A DNA stretch of 64,000 nucleotides from Pleurodeles waltl (lineage: Eukaryota > Chordata > Amphibia > Caudata > Salamandridae). The position numbers and the translations under genes are program-made. The stretch is taken from positions 221,088,928 through 221,152,927 of the forward strand of contig NC_090441.1 in the NCBI RefSeq assembly GCF_031143425.1. Reading direction: 5' to 3'. The number at the start of each line of letters is the position of its first letter. The stretch's first letter is position 1. Positions 1 to 10,730 of this stretch are shown here, piece after piece. Under the pieces are notes generated by a model that did no database searches, was not told the origin of the DNA, and saw only the letters and a list, made by a program, of their open reading frames with translations.

Positions 1-2
1 AT

Positions 3-3000
3 TTGGAGACATCAGCTTGGTCAGATGTGGAGTTGGAGGCCCATGCAGCAATGCTGGGCATCCCAGGGCATATTTCTGCTTTGACAAGGGCTCAGGCCAA
101 AAAGCAAAAAGGACAGGGAAGCTTGGATCCTGGAACAATGGACCAAGTGCTCCCTAAAGCTAGGGCTAGTAGAAGCAAACCATTTCCTACTATCCCTCCC
201 TCTACAGTGGATTCAACTTCTGAGGAAGAAGAATTCCCTCCCTGTGCAGAACCTACACCAGAGGAGCTGGAAGCAGACACTGCTGAGCTTTTGGGTGAAG
301 GGGGGCCTGCCAGAGAGGAGCTGAGTGTGGCACAGCAAACCTGTCCCACATTAGAGGGTCTCAGACAGCAAGCTGTCAAACAGGCTAATGGGGATGTCAG
401 TGACTCTCACAGAGTTTACTGGGAGGACAACCTCTTGTACACTGAGCATAGGGATCCTAAACCTGGAGCTGCCAGGAGATTAGTGATTCCTCAGGAGTAC
501 AGAAAGTTCCTCCTAACACTGGCACATGACATTCCCCTAGCTGGGCACCTGGGTCAAATGAAAACTTGGGACAGATTGGTTCCATTGTTTCATTGGCCTA
601 GGATGTCTGAGGACACAAAGGAATTTTGTAAGTCCTGTGAAACCTGTCAAGCCAGTGGCAAGACAGGTGGCACCCCAAAGGCACCCCTTATCCCACTGCC
701 TGTGGTTGGGGTTCCCTTTGAAAGGGTAGGGGTTGACATAATTGGCCCCCTTGACCCTCCTACTGCTTCAGGCAATAGGTTTATCTTGGTGGTAGTGGAC
801 CATGCCACAAGATATCCTGAAGCTATTCCTTTAAGGACCACTACAGCTCCTGCAGTGGCAAAGGCCCTCCAGGGAATATTTTCCAGGGCGGGCTTCCCAA
901 AGGAAGTAGTATCAGACAGGGGAAGCAATTTCATGTCTGCATACTTAAAGGCCATGTGGAAGGAGTGTGGTGTAACGTACAAGTTCACAACACCCTATCA
1001 TCCACAAACAAATGGACTGGTGGAGAGATTTAATAAAACTCTCAAAGGCATGATTATGGGTCTCCCTGAAAAACTCCGCAGGAGATGGGATATCCTTCTA
1101 CCATGCCTCCTTTTTGCCTACAGGGAGGTACCCCAAAAAGGAGTGGGCTTCAGCCCCTTTGAACTTCTTTTTGGACACCCTGTTAGGGGTCCACTCACAC
1201 TTGTAAAGGAGGGTTGGGAACAACCTTTAAAAGCTCCTAAGCAGGATATTGTGGACTATGTACTTGGCCTCAGATCAAGGATGGCTGAGTACATGAAAAA
1301 GGCCAGTAAAAACCTTCAGGCCAGCCAAGAGCTCCAGAAGCAATGGCATGATCAGAAGGCTGTTATGGTTCAGTACCAACCAGGGCAGAAAGTGTGGGTC
1401 TTGGAGCCTGTGGCCCCAAGAGCACTCCAAGATAAATGGAGTGGTCCCCACACAATTGTTGAAAATAAGGGAGAAGACACCTATTTAGTTGACTTAGGCA
1501 CTGCCAGGAGTCCCCTTAGGGTGCTCCATGTCAACCGCCTGAAACCCTACTATGACAGGGCTGATCTCACCCTGCTCATGGCAACTGATGAGGGACAGGA
1601 AGAAGACAGTGATCCTCTACCTGATCTCTTCTCTTCCACAGAACAAGATGCTCTTGTGGAAGGTGTAGTTTTGGCTGATTGTCTTACTGCTGAGCAGAAA
1701 GATAATTGCATAAATCTCCTAGATCAATTCTCTGAACTCTTCTCTACTGTGCCAGGTACCACTTCTTGGTGTGAGCACACTATAGATACTGGAGACAGTT
1801 TACCTGTCAAAAGTAAGATCTATAGGCAGCCTGACCATGTCAGGGACTGCATAAAGCAAGAGGTCCAGAAAATGTTAGAACTAGGAGTAGTTGAGCACTC
1901 TGACAGTCCATGGGCTTCTCCTGTGGTACTGGTACCAAAACCCCATTCCAAAGATGGAAAGAAGGAAATGCGGTTTTGTGTAGACTATAGAGGTCTCAAC
2001 TTGGTAACCAAAACTGATGCTCACCCTATACCCAGGGCAGATGAGCTCATAGATACACTGGCATCTGCCAAGTATCTAAGCACTTTTGATTTGACTGCAG
2101 GGTATTGGCAGATCAAATTATCAGAAGATGCTAAACCTAAGACTGCATTTTCTACCATTGGAGGACATTACCAGTTTACTGTAATGCCTTTTGGTTTGAA
2201 AAATGTACCTGCCACTTTTCAGAGGTTGGTGAACACAGTCCTGCAAGGGCTGGAAGCTTTCAGTGCAGCATATTTGGACGATATAGCTGTCTTTAGCTCC
2301 AGCTGGGATGATCACCTGGTCCACCTATGGAAAGTTTTGGAGGCCCTGCAAAAGGCAGGCCTCACTATCAAGGCTTCAAAGTGCCAGATAGGGCAGTGTA
2401 AGGTGGTTTATCTGGGACACCTTGTTGGTGGGGAACAGATTGCACCACTTCAGGGGAAAATCCAAACAATTATTGATTGGGTTCCCCCTACCACTCAGAC
2501 TCAGGTGAGAGCCTTCCTAGGCCTCACTGGGTATTACAGGAGGTTCATTAAGAACTATGGCTCCATTGCAGCCCCTCTTAATGACCTCACATCCAAGAAA
2601 ATGCCTAAAAAGGTATTATGGACAGCAAACTGTCAGAAAGCTTTTGAGGAGCTGAAGCAGGCCATGTGCTCTGCACCTGTCCTGAAAAGCCCTTGTTACT
2701 CTAAAACATTCTATGTCCAGACTGATGCATCTGAATTAGGAGTAGGGGCAGTCCTATCACAACTTAATTCTAAGGGCCAGGATCAACCTGTTGCTTTTAT
2801 TAGTAGGAGGTTGACCCCTAGAGAAAAGCGTTGGTCTGCCATTGAGAGGGAGGCCTTTGCTGTGGTCTGGGCTCTGAAGAAGTTGAGGCCATACCTGTTT
2901 GGCACTCACTTCATTGTTCAGACAGACCACAAACCTCTACTTTGGCTAAAACAAATGAAAGGTGAAAATCCTAAATTGTTGAGGTGGTCCATATCCCTAC

Positions 3001-3110
3001 AGGGAATGGACTATACAGTGGAACATAGACCTGGGAGTAGCCACTCCAATGCAGATGGATTCTCCAGATATTTCCACTTAGACAATGAAGAATCATCAGG
3101 TCATGGCTAG
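3..3110 (+). CDS. Pol polyprotein, 3' part: integrase, reverse transcriptase, RNase H (open frame)
   Basis: Provides integration and reverse transcription for the element. The first codon (TTG, Leu) is internal, not a start; the frame comes from upstream. It stays open for 1,035 codons. In order: integrase zinc-binding region with H175, H182 and C212/C215; integrase core D245, D305, E341 with exact D-x35-E spacing; a GFSPFELLFG motif of the GPY/F type; RT with catalytic D696 in FDLTAGYW and the YLDD box at D759-D760; RNase H with D908 and D975 and the TDHKPL motif. Integrase before RT is the Gmr1-like order and the reverse of ordinary Ty3/gypsy. I see no chromodomain or envelope gene. Compared with E2 and E8 it has N-V-PATF in place of NAPATF after the FGLK motif. 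This is the only long pol frame here without a lesion, but Gag and protease are not visible. Confidence 0.93.
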   Translation: METSAWSDVELEAHAAMLGIPGHISALTRAQAKKQKGQGSLDPGTMDQVLPKARASRSKPFPTIPPSTVDSTSEEEEFPPCAEPTPEELEADTAELLGEGGPAREELSVAQQTCPTLEGLRQQAVKQANGDVSDSHRVYWEDNLLYTEHRDPKPGAARRLVIPQEYRKFLLTLAHDIPLAGHLGQMKTWDRLVPLFHWPRMSEDTKEFCKSCETCQASGKTGGTPKAPLIPLPVVGVPFERVGVDIIGPLDPPTASGNRFILVVVDHATRYPEAIPLRTTTAPAVAKALQGIFSRAGFPKEVVSDRGSNFMSAYLKAMWKECGVTYKFTTPYHPQTNGLVERFNKTLKGMIMGLPEKLRRRWDILLPCLLFAYREVPQKGVGFSPFELLFGHPVRGPLTLVKEGWEQPLKAPKQDIVDYVLGLRSRMAEYMKKASKNLQASQELQKQWHDQKAVMVQYQPGQKVWVLEPVAPRALQDKWSGPHTIVENKGEDTYLVDLGTARSPLRVLHVNRLKPYYDRADLTLLMATDEGQEEDSDPLPDLFSSTEQDALVEGVVLADCLTAEQKDNCINLLDQFSELFSTVPGTTSWCEHTIDTGDSLPVKSKIYRQPDHVRDCIKQEVQKMLELGVVEHSDSPWASPVVLVPKPHSKDGKKEMRFCVDYRGLNLVTKTDAHPIPRADELIDTLASAKYLSTFDLTAGYWQIKLSEDAKPKTAFSTIGGHYQFTVMPFGLKNVPATFQRLVNTVLQGLEAFSAAYLDDIAVFSSSWDDHLVHLWKVLEALQKAGLTIKASKCQIGQCKVVYLGHLVGGEQIAPLQGKIQTIIDWVPPTTQTQVRAFLGLTGYYRRFIKNYGSIAAPLNDLTSKKMPKKVLWTANCQKAFEELKQAMCSAPVLKSPCYSKTFYVQTDASELGVGAVLSQLNSKGQDQPVAFISRRLTPREKRWSAIEREAFAVVWALKKLRPYLFGTHFIVQTDHKPLLWLKQMKGENPKLLRWSISLQGMDYTVEHRPGSSHSNADGFSRYFHLDNEESSGHG

Positions 3111-3123
3111 TCTTATTGTCCTT

Positions 3124-3143
3124 CGTTTGGGGGGGGGGGGTTG
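3124..3143 (+). other. Polypurine tract of E1
   Basis: CGTTT followed by 12 G and TTG sits directly before the 3' LTR start TGTAGGA. The equivalent tract has 9 G in E2 and E8, 11 in E3 and E6, and 10 in E4. Its position just upstream of the 3' LTR fits the plus-strand primer for reverse transcription. Confidence 0.8.
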
Positions 3144-4358
3144 TGTAGGAAAGTACCATCTTGCCTGGCATGTTAACCCCATTTTTCACTGTATATATGT
3201 TGTTTTAGTTGTATGTGTCACTGGGACCCTGGTAACCCAGGGCCCCAGTGCTCATAAGTGTGCCTGAATGTGTTACCTGTGTAGTGACTAACTGTCTCAC
3301 TGAGGCTCTGCTAATCAGAACCTCAGTGGTTATGCTCTCTCATTTCTTTCCAAATTGTCACTAACAGGCTAGTGACCATTTTTACCAATTTACATTGGCT
3401 TACTGGAACACCCTTATAATTCCCTAGTATATGGTACTGAGGTACCCAGGGTATTGGGGTTCCAGGAGATCCCTATGGGCTGCAGCATTTCTTTTGCCAC
3501 CCATAGGGAGCTCTGACCATTCTTACACAGGCCTGCCACTGCAGCCTGAGTGAAATAACGTCCACGTTATTTCACAGCCATTTTTCACTGCACTTAAGTA
3601 ACTTATAAGTCACCTATATGTCTAACCTTTACCTGGTAAAGGTTAGGTGCAAAGTTACTTAGTGTGAGGGCACCCTGGCACTAGCCAAGGTGCCCCCACA
3701 TTGTTCAGAGCCAATTCCCTGAACTTTGTGAGTGCGGGGACACCATTACACGCGTGCACTACATATAGGTCAGTACCTATATGTAGCTTCACAATGGCAA
3801 CTCCGAATATGGCCATGTAACATGTCTATGATCATGGAATTGCCCCCTCTATGCCATCCTGGCATTGTTGGCACAATTCCATGATCCCAGTGGTCTGTAG
3901 CACAGACCCTGGTACTGCCAAACTGCCCTTCCTGGGGTTTCACTGCAGCTGCTGCTGCTGCCAACCCCTCAGACAGGCATCTGCCCTCCTGGGGTCCAGC
4001 CAGGCCTGGCCCAGGATGGCAGAACAAAGAACTTCCTCTGAGAGAGGGTGTGACACCCTCTCCCTTTGGAAAATGGTGTGAAGGCAGGGGAGGAGTAGCC
4101 TCCCCCAGCCTCTGGAAATGCTTTGTTGGGCACAGATGTGCCCAATTCTGCATAAGCCAGTCTACACCGGTTCAGGGACCCCTTAGCCCCTGCTCTGGCG
4201 CGAAACTGGACAAAGGAAAGGGGAGTGACCACTCCCCTGACCTGCACCTCCCCTGGGAGGTGTCCAGAGCTCCTCCAGTGTGCTCCAGACCTCTGCCATC
4301 TTGGAAACAGAGGTGCTGCTGGCACACTGGACTGCTCTGAGTGGCCAGTGCCACCAGG

Positions 4359-4366
4359 TGACGTCA
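4359..4366. promoter_or_regulatory. Full CRE (TGACGTCA) in the LTR promoter region
   Basis: An exact ATF/CREB-type palindrome about 80 bp upstream of a TATA-like CTATTTAG (near 4443) suggests the RNA start near 4470; this start is inferred. Intact copies: 6486-6493, 12088-12095, 14216-14223, 28866-28873, 39476-39483, 45520-45527, 51488-51495 and 62369-62376. It is mutated at 23384 (TGACATCA), near 53268 (TGATGTCA) and in the LTR at 33880-36953. Confidence 0.6.
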
Positions 4367-4714
4367 GAGACTCCTGCTGATAGGCTCCTTCAGGTGTTAG
4401 TAGCCTATCCTCTCTCCTAGGTAGCCAAACCCTCTTTTCTGGCTATTTAGGGTCTCTGTCTCTGGGGAAACTGCAGATAACGAATGCAAGAGCTCATCCG
4501 AGTTCCTCTGCATCTCTCTCTTCACCTTCTGATAAGGAATCGACTGCTGACCGTGCTGGAAGCCTGCAAACCTGCAACATAGTAGCAAAGACGACTACTG
4601 CAACTCTGTAACGCTGATCCTGCCGCCTTCTCGACTGTTTTCCTGCTTGTGCATGCTGTGGGGGTAGCCTGCCTCCTCTCTGCACCAGAAGCTCCAAAGA
4701 AATCTCCCGTGGGT

Positions 4715-7706
4715 TGTAGGAGGCTGGACTGGCTTGTAGTGAGTACCAAGGGGTACTTGCACCTTGCCCAGGCCCAGTTATCCCTTATTAGTGTATAGGG
4801 TGTCTAGCAGCTTAGGCTGATAGATAATGGTAGCTTAGCAGAGCAGCTTAGGCTGAACTAGGAGACGTGTGAAGCTACTACAGTACCACTTAGTGTCATA
4901 TGCACAATATCATAAGAAAACACAATACACAGTTATACTAAAAATAAAGGTACTTTATTTTTATGACAATATGCCAAAGTATCTTAGAGTGTACCCTCAG
5001 TGAGAGGATAGGAAATATACACAAGATATATATACACAATAGCAAAAATATGCAGTATAGTCTTAGAAAACAGTGCAAACAATGTATAGTTACAATAGGA
5101 TGCAATGGGGAAACATAGGGATAGGGGCAACACAAACCATATACTCCAAAAGTGGAATGCGAACCACGAATGGACCCCAAACCTATGTGACCTTGTAGAG
5201 GGTCGCTGGGACTATTAGAAAATAGTGAGAGTTAGAAAAATAACCCTCCCCAAGACCCTGAAAAGTGAGTGCAAAGTGCACTAAAGTTCCCCTAAGGACA
5301 AAATAGTTGTGTTAGAGGAATAATGCAGGAAAGACACAAACCAGCAATGCAACAACTGTGGATTTCCAATCTAGGGTACCTGTGGAACAAGGGGACCAAG
5401 TCCAAAAGTCACAAGCAAGTCGGAGATGGGCAGATGCCCAGGAAATGCCAGCTGCGGGTGCAAAGAAGCTTCAACTGGACAGAAGAAGCTGAGGTTTCTG
5501 CAGGAACGAAAAGGGCTAGAGTCTTCTTTTTTGGTGGACCGATTCCTCTCGCCTTCGAGAGTCGTGCAGAAGTGTTTTCCTGCCGGAAGGATGCCAACAA
5601 GCCTTGCTACACGCAAATCGTGCGTTTGGCGTTTTTGGACGCTGCTGGAGCCCAGGAGGGACCAGGAGGTCGCAAAGTAGAACTGAAGAGAGAGGGGACG
5701 TCGAGCAAGACAAAGAGCCCTCACTGAAGCAGGTAGCACCCGGAGAAGTGCCAAAAACAGGCACTAAAAGGATGCGTGAAACGGTGCTCGCCGAAGTTGC
5801 ACAAAGGAGTCCCACGTCGCCGGAGACCAACTTAGAAAGTTGTGCAATGCAGGTTAGAGTGCCGTGGACCCAGGCTAGGCTGTGCATAAAGGATTTCCGC
5901 CGGAAGTGCACAGGGGCCGGAGTAGCTGCAAAGTCGCGGTTCCCAGCAATGCAGCCCAGCGAGGTGAGGCAAGGACTTACCTCCACCAAACTTGGGCTGA
6001 AGAGTCACTGGACTGTGGGGGTCACTTGGACAGCATCACTGGATTCGAGGGACCTCGCTCGTCGTGCTGAGAGGAGACCCAAGGGACCGGTAATGCAGCT
6101 TTTTGGTGCCTGCGGTTGCAGGGGGAAGATTCCGTCGACCCACGTGAGATTTCTTCGGAGCTTCTGGTGCAGAGAGGAGGCAGGCTACCCCCACAGCATG
6201 CACAAGCAGGAAAACAGTCGAGAAGGCGGCAGGATCAGCGTTACAGAGTTGCAGTAGTCGTCTTTGCTACTATGTTGCAGGTTTGCAGGCTTCCAGCGCG
6301 GTCAGCGGTTGTTTCCTTATCAGAAGGTGAAGAGAGAGATGCAGAGGAACTCGGCTGAGCTCATGCATTCGTTATCTAAAGTTTCCCCAGAGACAGAGAC
6401 CCTAAATAGCCAGAAAAGAGGGTTTGGCTACCTAGGAGAGAGGAAAGGCTACTAACACCTGAAGGAGCCTATCAGCAGGAGTCTCTGACGTCACCTGGTG
6501 GCACTGGCCACTCAGAGCAGTCCAGTGTGCCAGCAGCACCTCTGTTTCCAAGATGGCAGAGGTCTGGAGCACACTGGAGGAGCTCTGGACACCTCCCAGG
6601 GGAGGTGCAGGTCAGGGGAGTGGTCACTCCCCTTTCCTTTGTCCAGTTTCACGCCAGAGCAGGGGCTAAGGGGTCCCTGAACCGGTGTAGACTGGCTTAT
6701 GCAGAATTGGGCACATCTGTGCCCAACAAAGCATCTCCAGAGGCTGGGGGAGGCTACTCCTCCCCTGCCTTCACACCATTTTCCAAAGGGAGAGGGTGTC
6801 ACACCCTCTCTCAGAGGAAGTTCTTTGTTCTGCCATCCTGTGCAAGGCCTGGCTGGACCCCAGGAGGGCAGCTGCCTGTCTGAGGGGTTGGCAGCAGCAG
6901 CAGCTGCAGTGAAACCCCAGGAAGGGCAGTTTGGCAGTACCAGGGTCTGTGCTACAGACCACTGGGATCATGGGATTGTGCCAACTATGCCAGGATGGTA
7001 TAGAGGGGGCAATTCCATGATCATAGACATGTTACATGGCCATATTCGGAGTTACCATGGTGAAGCTACATATAGGTAGTGACCTATATGTAGTGCACGC
7101 GTGTAATGGTGTCCCGCACTCACAAAGTTCAGGGAATTGGCTCTGAACAATGTGGGGGCACCTTGGCTAGTGCCAGGGTGCCCTCACACAAAGTAACTTT
7201 GCACCTAACCTTTACCAGGTAAAGGTTAGACATATAGGTGACTTATAAGTTACTTAAGTGCAGTGTAAAATGGCTGTGAAATAACGTGGATGTTATTTCA
7301 CTCAGGCTGCAGTGGCAGGCCTGTGTAAGAATTGTCAGAGCTCCCTATGGGTGGCAAAAGAAATGCTGCAGCCCATAGGGATCTCCTGGAACCCCAATAC
7401 CCTGGGTACCTCAGTACCATATACTAGGAATTATAAGGGTGTTCCAGTAAGCCAATGTAAATTGGTAAAAATGGTCACTAGCCTGTTAGTGACAATTTGG
7501 AAAGAAATGAGAGAGCATAACCACTGAGGTTCTGATTAGCAGAGCCTCAGTGAGACAGTTAGTCACTACACAGGTAACACATTCAGGCACACTTATGAGC
7601 ACTGGGGCCCTGGGTTACCAGGGTCCCAGTGACACATACAACTAAAACAACATATATACAGTGAAAAATGGGGGTAACATGCCAGGCAAGATGGTACTTT
7701 CCTACA
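4715..7706 (-). mobile_element. Inverted solo LTR (type A) inside the E1 LTR, target duplication TGGGT
   Basis: On the plus strand it reads TGTAGGAGGCTGG to TTTCCTACA, a complete 2,992-bp LTR in reverse orientation. Five-base duplications TGGGT lie at 4710-4714 and 7707-7711. No internal region remains, so it is probably the product of LTR-LTR recombination of a full insertion. It carries CRE TGACGTCA at 6486-6493 and the poly(A) palindrome at 4939-4963. Confidence 0.93.
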
Positions 7707-9299
7707 TGGGTCGACGGAATCTTCCCCCTGCAACCGCAGGCACCAAAAAGCTGCATTACCGGTCCCTTGGGTCTCCTCTCAGCACTTCGAGCGAGGTCCC
7801 TCGAATCCAGCAACTCTGTCCAAGTGACCCCCACAGTCCAGTGACTCTTCAGTCCAAGTTTGGTGGAGGTAAGTGCTTGCCTCACCTCACTGGGCTGCAT
7901 TGCTGGGAACCGCGACTTTGCAGCTACTCCGGCCCCTGTGCACTTCCGGCGGAAATCCTTTGTGCACAGCCAAGCCTTCGTCCACGGCACTCTAACCTGC
8001 ATTGCACGACTTTCTAAGTTGGTCTCCGGCGACGTGGGACTCCTTTGTGCAACTTCGGCGAGCACCATTTCACGCATCCTTGTAGTGCCTGTTTCAGGCA
8101 TTTTTCCGGGTGCTACCTGCTTCAGTGAGGGCTCTTTGTCTTGCTCGACGTTCCCTCTCTCTTCCGGTCCAATTTAGGACCTCCTGGTCCCTCCTGGGCC
8201 CCAGCAGCGTCCAAAAACGCCAAACGCACGATTTGCGACTAGCAAGGCTTGTTAGCGTCCTTTTGGCAGAAAAACACTTCTGCACGACTCTCCAAGGCGA
8301 GTGGGATCCGTCCACCAAAGGGGAAGTCTCTAGCCCTTTTTGTTCCTGCAGAAACCTCAGCTTCTTCTGTCCAGTAGAAGCTTCTTTGCACCCGCAGCTG
8401 GCATTTCCTGGGCATCTGCCCATCTCCGACTTGCTTGTGACTTTTGGACTTGGTCCCCTTGTTCCACAGGTACCCTAGATTGGAAATCCACAGTTGTTGC
8501 ATTGCTGGTTTGTGTCTTTCCTGCATTATTCCTCTAACACGACTTCTTTGTCCTTAGGGGAACTTTAGTGCACTTTGCACTCACTTTTCAGGGTCTTGGG
8601 GAGGGTTATTTTTCTAACTCTCACTATTTTCTAATAGTCCCAGCGACCCTCTACAAGGTCACATAGGTTTGGGGTCCATTCGTGGTTCGCATTCCACTTT
8701 TGGAGTATATGGTTTGTGTTGCCCCTATCCCTATGTTTCCCCATTGCATCCTATTGTAGCTATACATTGTTTGCACTGTTTTCTAAGACTATACTGCATA
8801 TTTTTGCTATTGTGTATATATATCTTGTGTATATTTCCTATCCTCTCACTGAGGGTACACTCTAAGATACTTTGGCATATTGTCATAAAAATAAAGTACC
8901 TTTATTTTTAGTATAACTGTGTATTGTGTTTTCTTATGATATTGTGCATATGACACTAAGTGGTACTGTAGTAGCTTCACACGTCTCCTAGTTCAGCCTA
9001 AGCTGCTCTGCTAAGCTACCATTATCTATCAGCCTAAGCTGCTAGACACCCTATACACTAATAAGGGATAACTGGGCCTGGTGCAAGGTGCAAGTACCCC
9101 TTGGTACTCACTACAAGCCAGTCCAGCCTCCTACACCCCCCACAACCACCACCACCAGCACCACTGCCACCATTGAGCAGCCATCACCCCGCAGACATTC
9201 ATTAGACCTGCATCCATCTGCTGTTGTGCGGCCTGCCCCCTACAAATCCTGTGGGTATGACACCCAGGTGAGAGACTGTGACCTTGCACTCACCAGGAT

Positions 9300-9930
9300 C
9301 AGAAGCACAGGGCACAATGCCCCCTCCAGAACCAGTGAGTATGGCATCCAATCACCCCATCCTTCCAAGAATGAAGATCACAGGACATTACGCCCCCTCC
9401 AGAACCAGTGGGGATGTCACCCACTCACCCCATTCTCCCCAGGATGAAGATCACAGGGCACAATGCCCCCTCCAGAACCAGTGAGGATGGCACCCACTCA
9501 CCTCATCCTCCCCAGGATGAAGATCACAGGACACAATGCCCCCTTCAGAACCAGTGGGGAAGCAACCCACTCACCCCAGTCTCACCAGGATGAAGATCAC
9601 AGGGCACAATGCCCCCTCCAGAACCAGTGGGGATGGCACCCACTCACCCCATCCTCCCCAGGACGAAATTCACAAGGTACAATGCCCCCACCAGTACCAG
9701 TGGGGATGGCACCCACTCATCCCATCCTCCCCAGGATGAAGATCACAGGGCACGATGCCCCCTCCAGAACCAGTGGGAAAGCCACCCACTCACCCCATCC
9801 TCCCCAGGATGAAGATCACAGGGCATGTTGCCCCTCCAGAGAATGTGGGAAGTCACCCACTTGAGAGACTGTGGCCTTGCACTCCCCAGGACAAAGAGCA
9901 ATGGGCATGTTGCCCCCTCCAGGACCAGTG
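9300..9930. repeat. Minisatellite, about 73-bp period, roughly 9 units
   Basis: The phrase GCCCCCTCCAGAACCAGTG, with variants, recurs near 9321, 9393, 9466, 9538, 9611, 9684, 9757, 9830 and 9912. Spacing is 72-73 bp apart from the last 82-bp step. Units also share GGATGAAGATCACAGG and CACCCACTCACCCCATCC. Because 73 is not a multiple of three, open frames run through it in all plus frames by repetition, not as genes. Confidence 0.9.
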
Positions 9931-10272
9931 GTGTTGTTCCATCTGCTGGCTAAGGTGCCCCCGTTCCCCGTCCCCCTGAGGTGCCTGCCTATTTTCGAAC
10001 TGATGCCACTGCAGTGTTCTCTCCGTGTTGTTGCAAGATACAGGTGGGGCCTTGGACTATGTGATGTGGCCCTGTGGCCCACACATGTTGAGGACTGTTC
10101 TGTCCCCCTTGATTTGTACATATGTATATAATTTTAGATTTGATGTACATATTTTTGATGTATTTATACTATTACACTCACTTTCATCTATTCATGTTGT
10201 CCTTGCATTATTCCTGATGGTACAGGGTAAATATGTTTTCTTGTGCATCTGATTGTGTGTATGGTGTTGGTG

Positions 10273-10312
10273 TTGTGTGTGTGTGTGTGTCACATTTTTT
10301 TTTTCCTCTCCC
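10273..10312. repeat. GT microsatellite with adjoining T run
   Basis: A TTGTGTGT... tract of about nine GT units (10273-10290) is followed by CACA and a run of ten T (10295-10304). Confidence 0.85.
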
Positions 10313-10559
10313 CCCCGGTGTGCCAGGCAGCTGTTCTCACCATGGTCGTCTTCGCCGTCATTGGTGTTCGTATTGGAGCAGGGCGTAGAAGATCATTGGG
10401 AAGATCTGCAGCTCGGGCTCCATGGTGGCGTGGTTGATCCCTGTATCTCCAAAGGTTTCCCTTCTGTGCTGTGTTTCGGCCAGACTTTTAATGTTGGTGG
10501 TACCGCCCCGGAAAAGGTGGCAAATTGCAGGGTCTTAATTTGGTGCGTGGAACATTGAC

Positions 10560-10730
10560 TTCCACCTGGCTGCAGGCGGCTACCGCCGTGGTGCCTGTTG
10601 TTTCCGCCCTGGCGGTCAGTGTGGTAAAGTGGCTGTCTATCTGAGCTCTTTACGCCATGGTCATAATTTGACGGTAGTTACCGCCGGCCTGTTGGCGGTA
10701 TTACGCCACTTTATCACCGACCCCCAGGGT
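10560..10730. repeat. Cluster of GGCGGT/ACCGCC inverted repeats
   Basis: Short dyads occur close together: CCGCC-CT-GGCGG at 10604-10615 and ACCGCC...GGCGGT at 10680-10699, with further ACCGCC and GGCGGT copies nearby. This resembles terminal or subterminal repeats of a DNA transposon, but I could not pair two termini across a defined element. Confidence 0.45.

Larger units (their letters stand above)
1..9135 (+). mobile_element. E1: 3' part of autonomous Gmr1-like LTR retrotransposon (subfamily A)
   Basis: The window opens inside the polyprotein, at the protease/integrase boundary, and runs through integrase, RT, RNase H, the G-run polypurine tract and the 3' LTR. The 5' LTR, Gag and protease lie outside the window. 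The 3' LTR is split by an inverted solo LTR. The five bases after the LTR (9136-9140) are all C; the matching target duplication cannot be checked because the 5' end is missing. Confidence 0.93.
3144..9135 (+). repeat. 3' LTR of E1 (type A), split by an inverted solo LTR
   Basis: Starts TGTAGGAAAG and ends CCTCCTACA, so the ends are a 7-bp inverted repeat (TGTAGGA/TCCTACA). The LTR itself is 3144-4714 plus 7712-9135, about 2,995 bp, the same length as the uninterrupted LTR at 22169-25164. The interruption at 4715-7706 is flanked by TGGGT on both sides. It carries a full CRE (4359-4366) and a palindromic poly(A) signal (8886-8910). Confidence 0.93.

Noticed and set aside
3..5. Start codon at position 3
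   Set aside because: The codon is TTG and aligns with an internal Leu of the polyprotein in E2 and E8; it is not a start.
92..988. Minus-strand open frames opposite pol (also at 19120-20016, 48018-48893, 58499-59563)
   Set aside because: They mirror the conserved plus-strand polyprotein and have no motifs of their own.
1545..1800. Chromodomain or envelope gene
   Set aside because: The integrase C-terminus has a GPY/F-like region, then a linker leading into RT. No chromodomain pattern, signal peptide or transmembrane envelope frame was seen in any copy.
3770..7079. Many 60-230-codon open frames in the LTRs, on both strands
   Set aside because: They recur identically in each LTR copy, overlap one another in several frames and show no domain. 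They follow from GC-rich repeated sequence. I kept only the 80-codon frame as a low-confidence item.
9136..9275. Host exon ending at CAG|GTGAGA
   Set aside because: The Thr/Pro-rich reading and one donor-like site are not enough; no acceptor or recognisable protein family.
9300..9930. CRISPR array
   Set aside because: Units are contiguous and ~73 bp with no unique spacers, and the context is eukaryotic; it is a minisatellite.
9088..9979. Overlapping open frames in the 73-bp minisatellite
   Set aside because: The period is not a multiple of three and frames stay open in all phases, which is a repeat effect.
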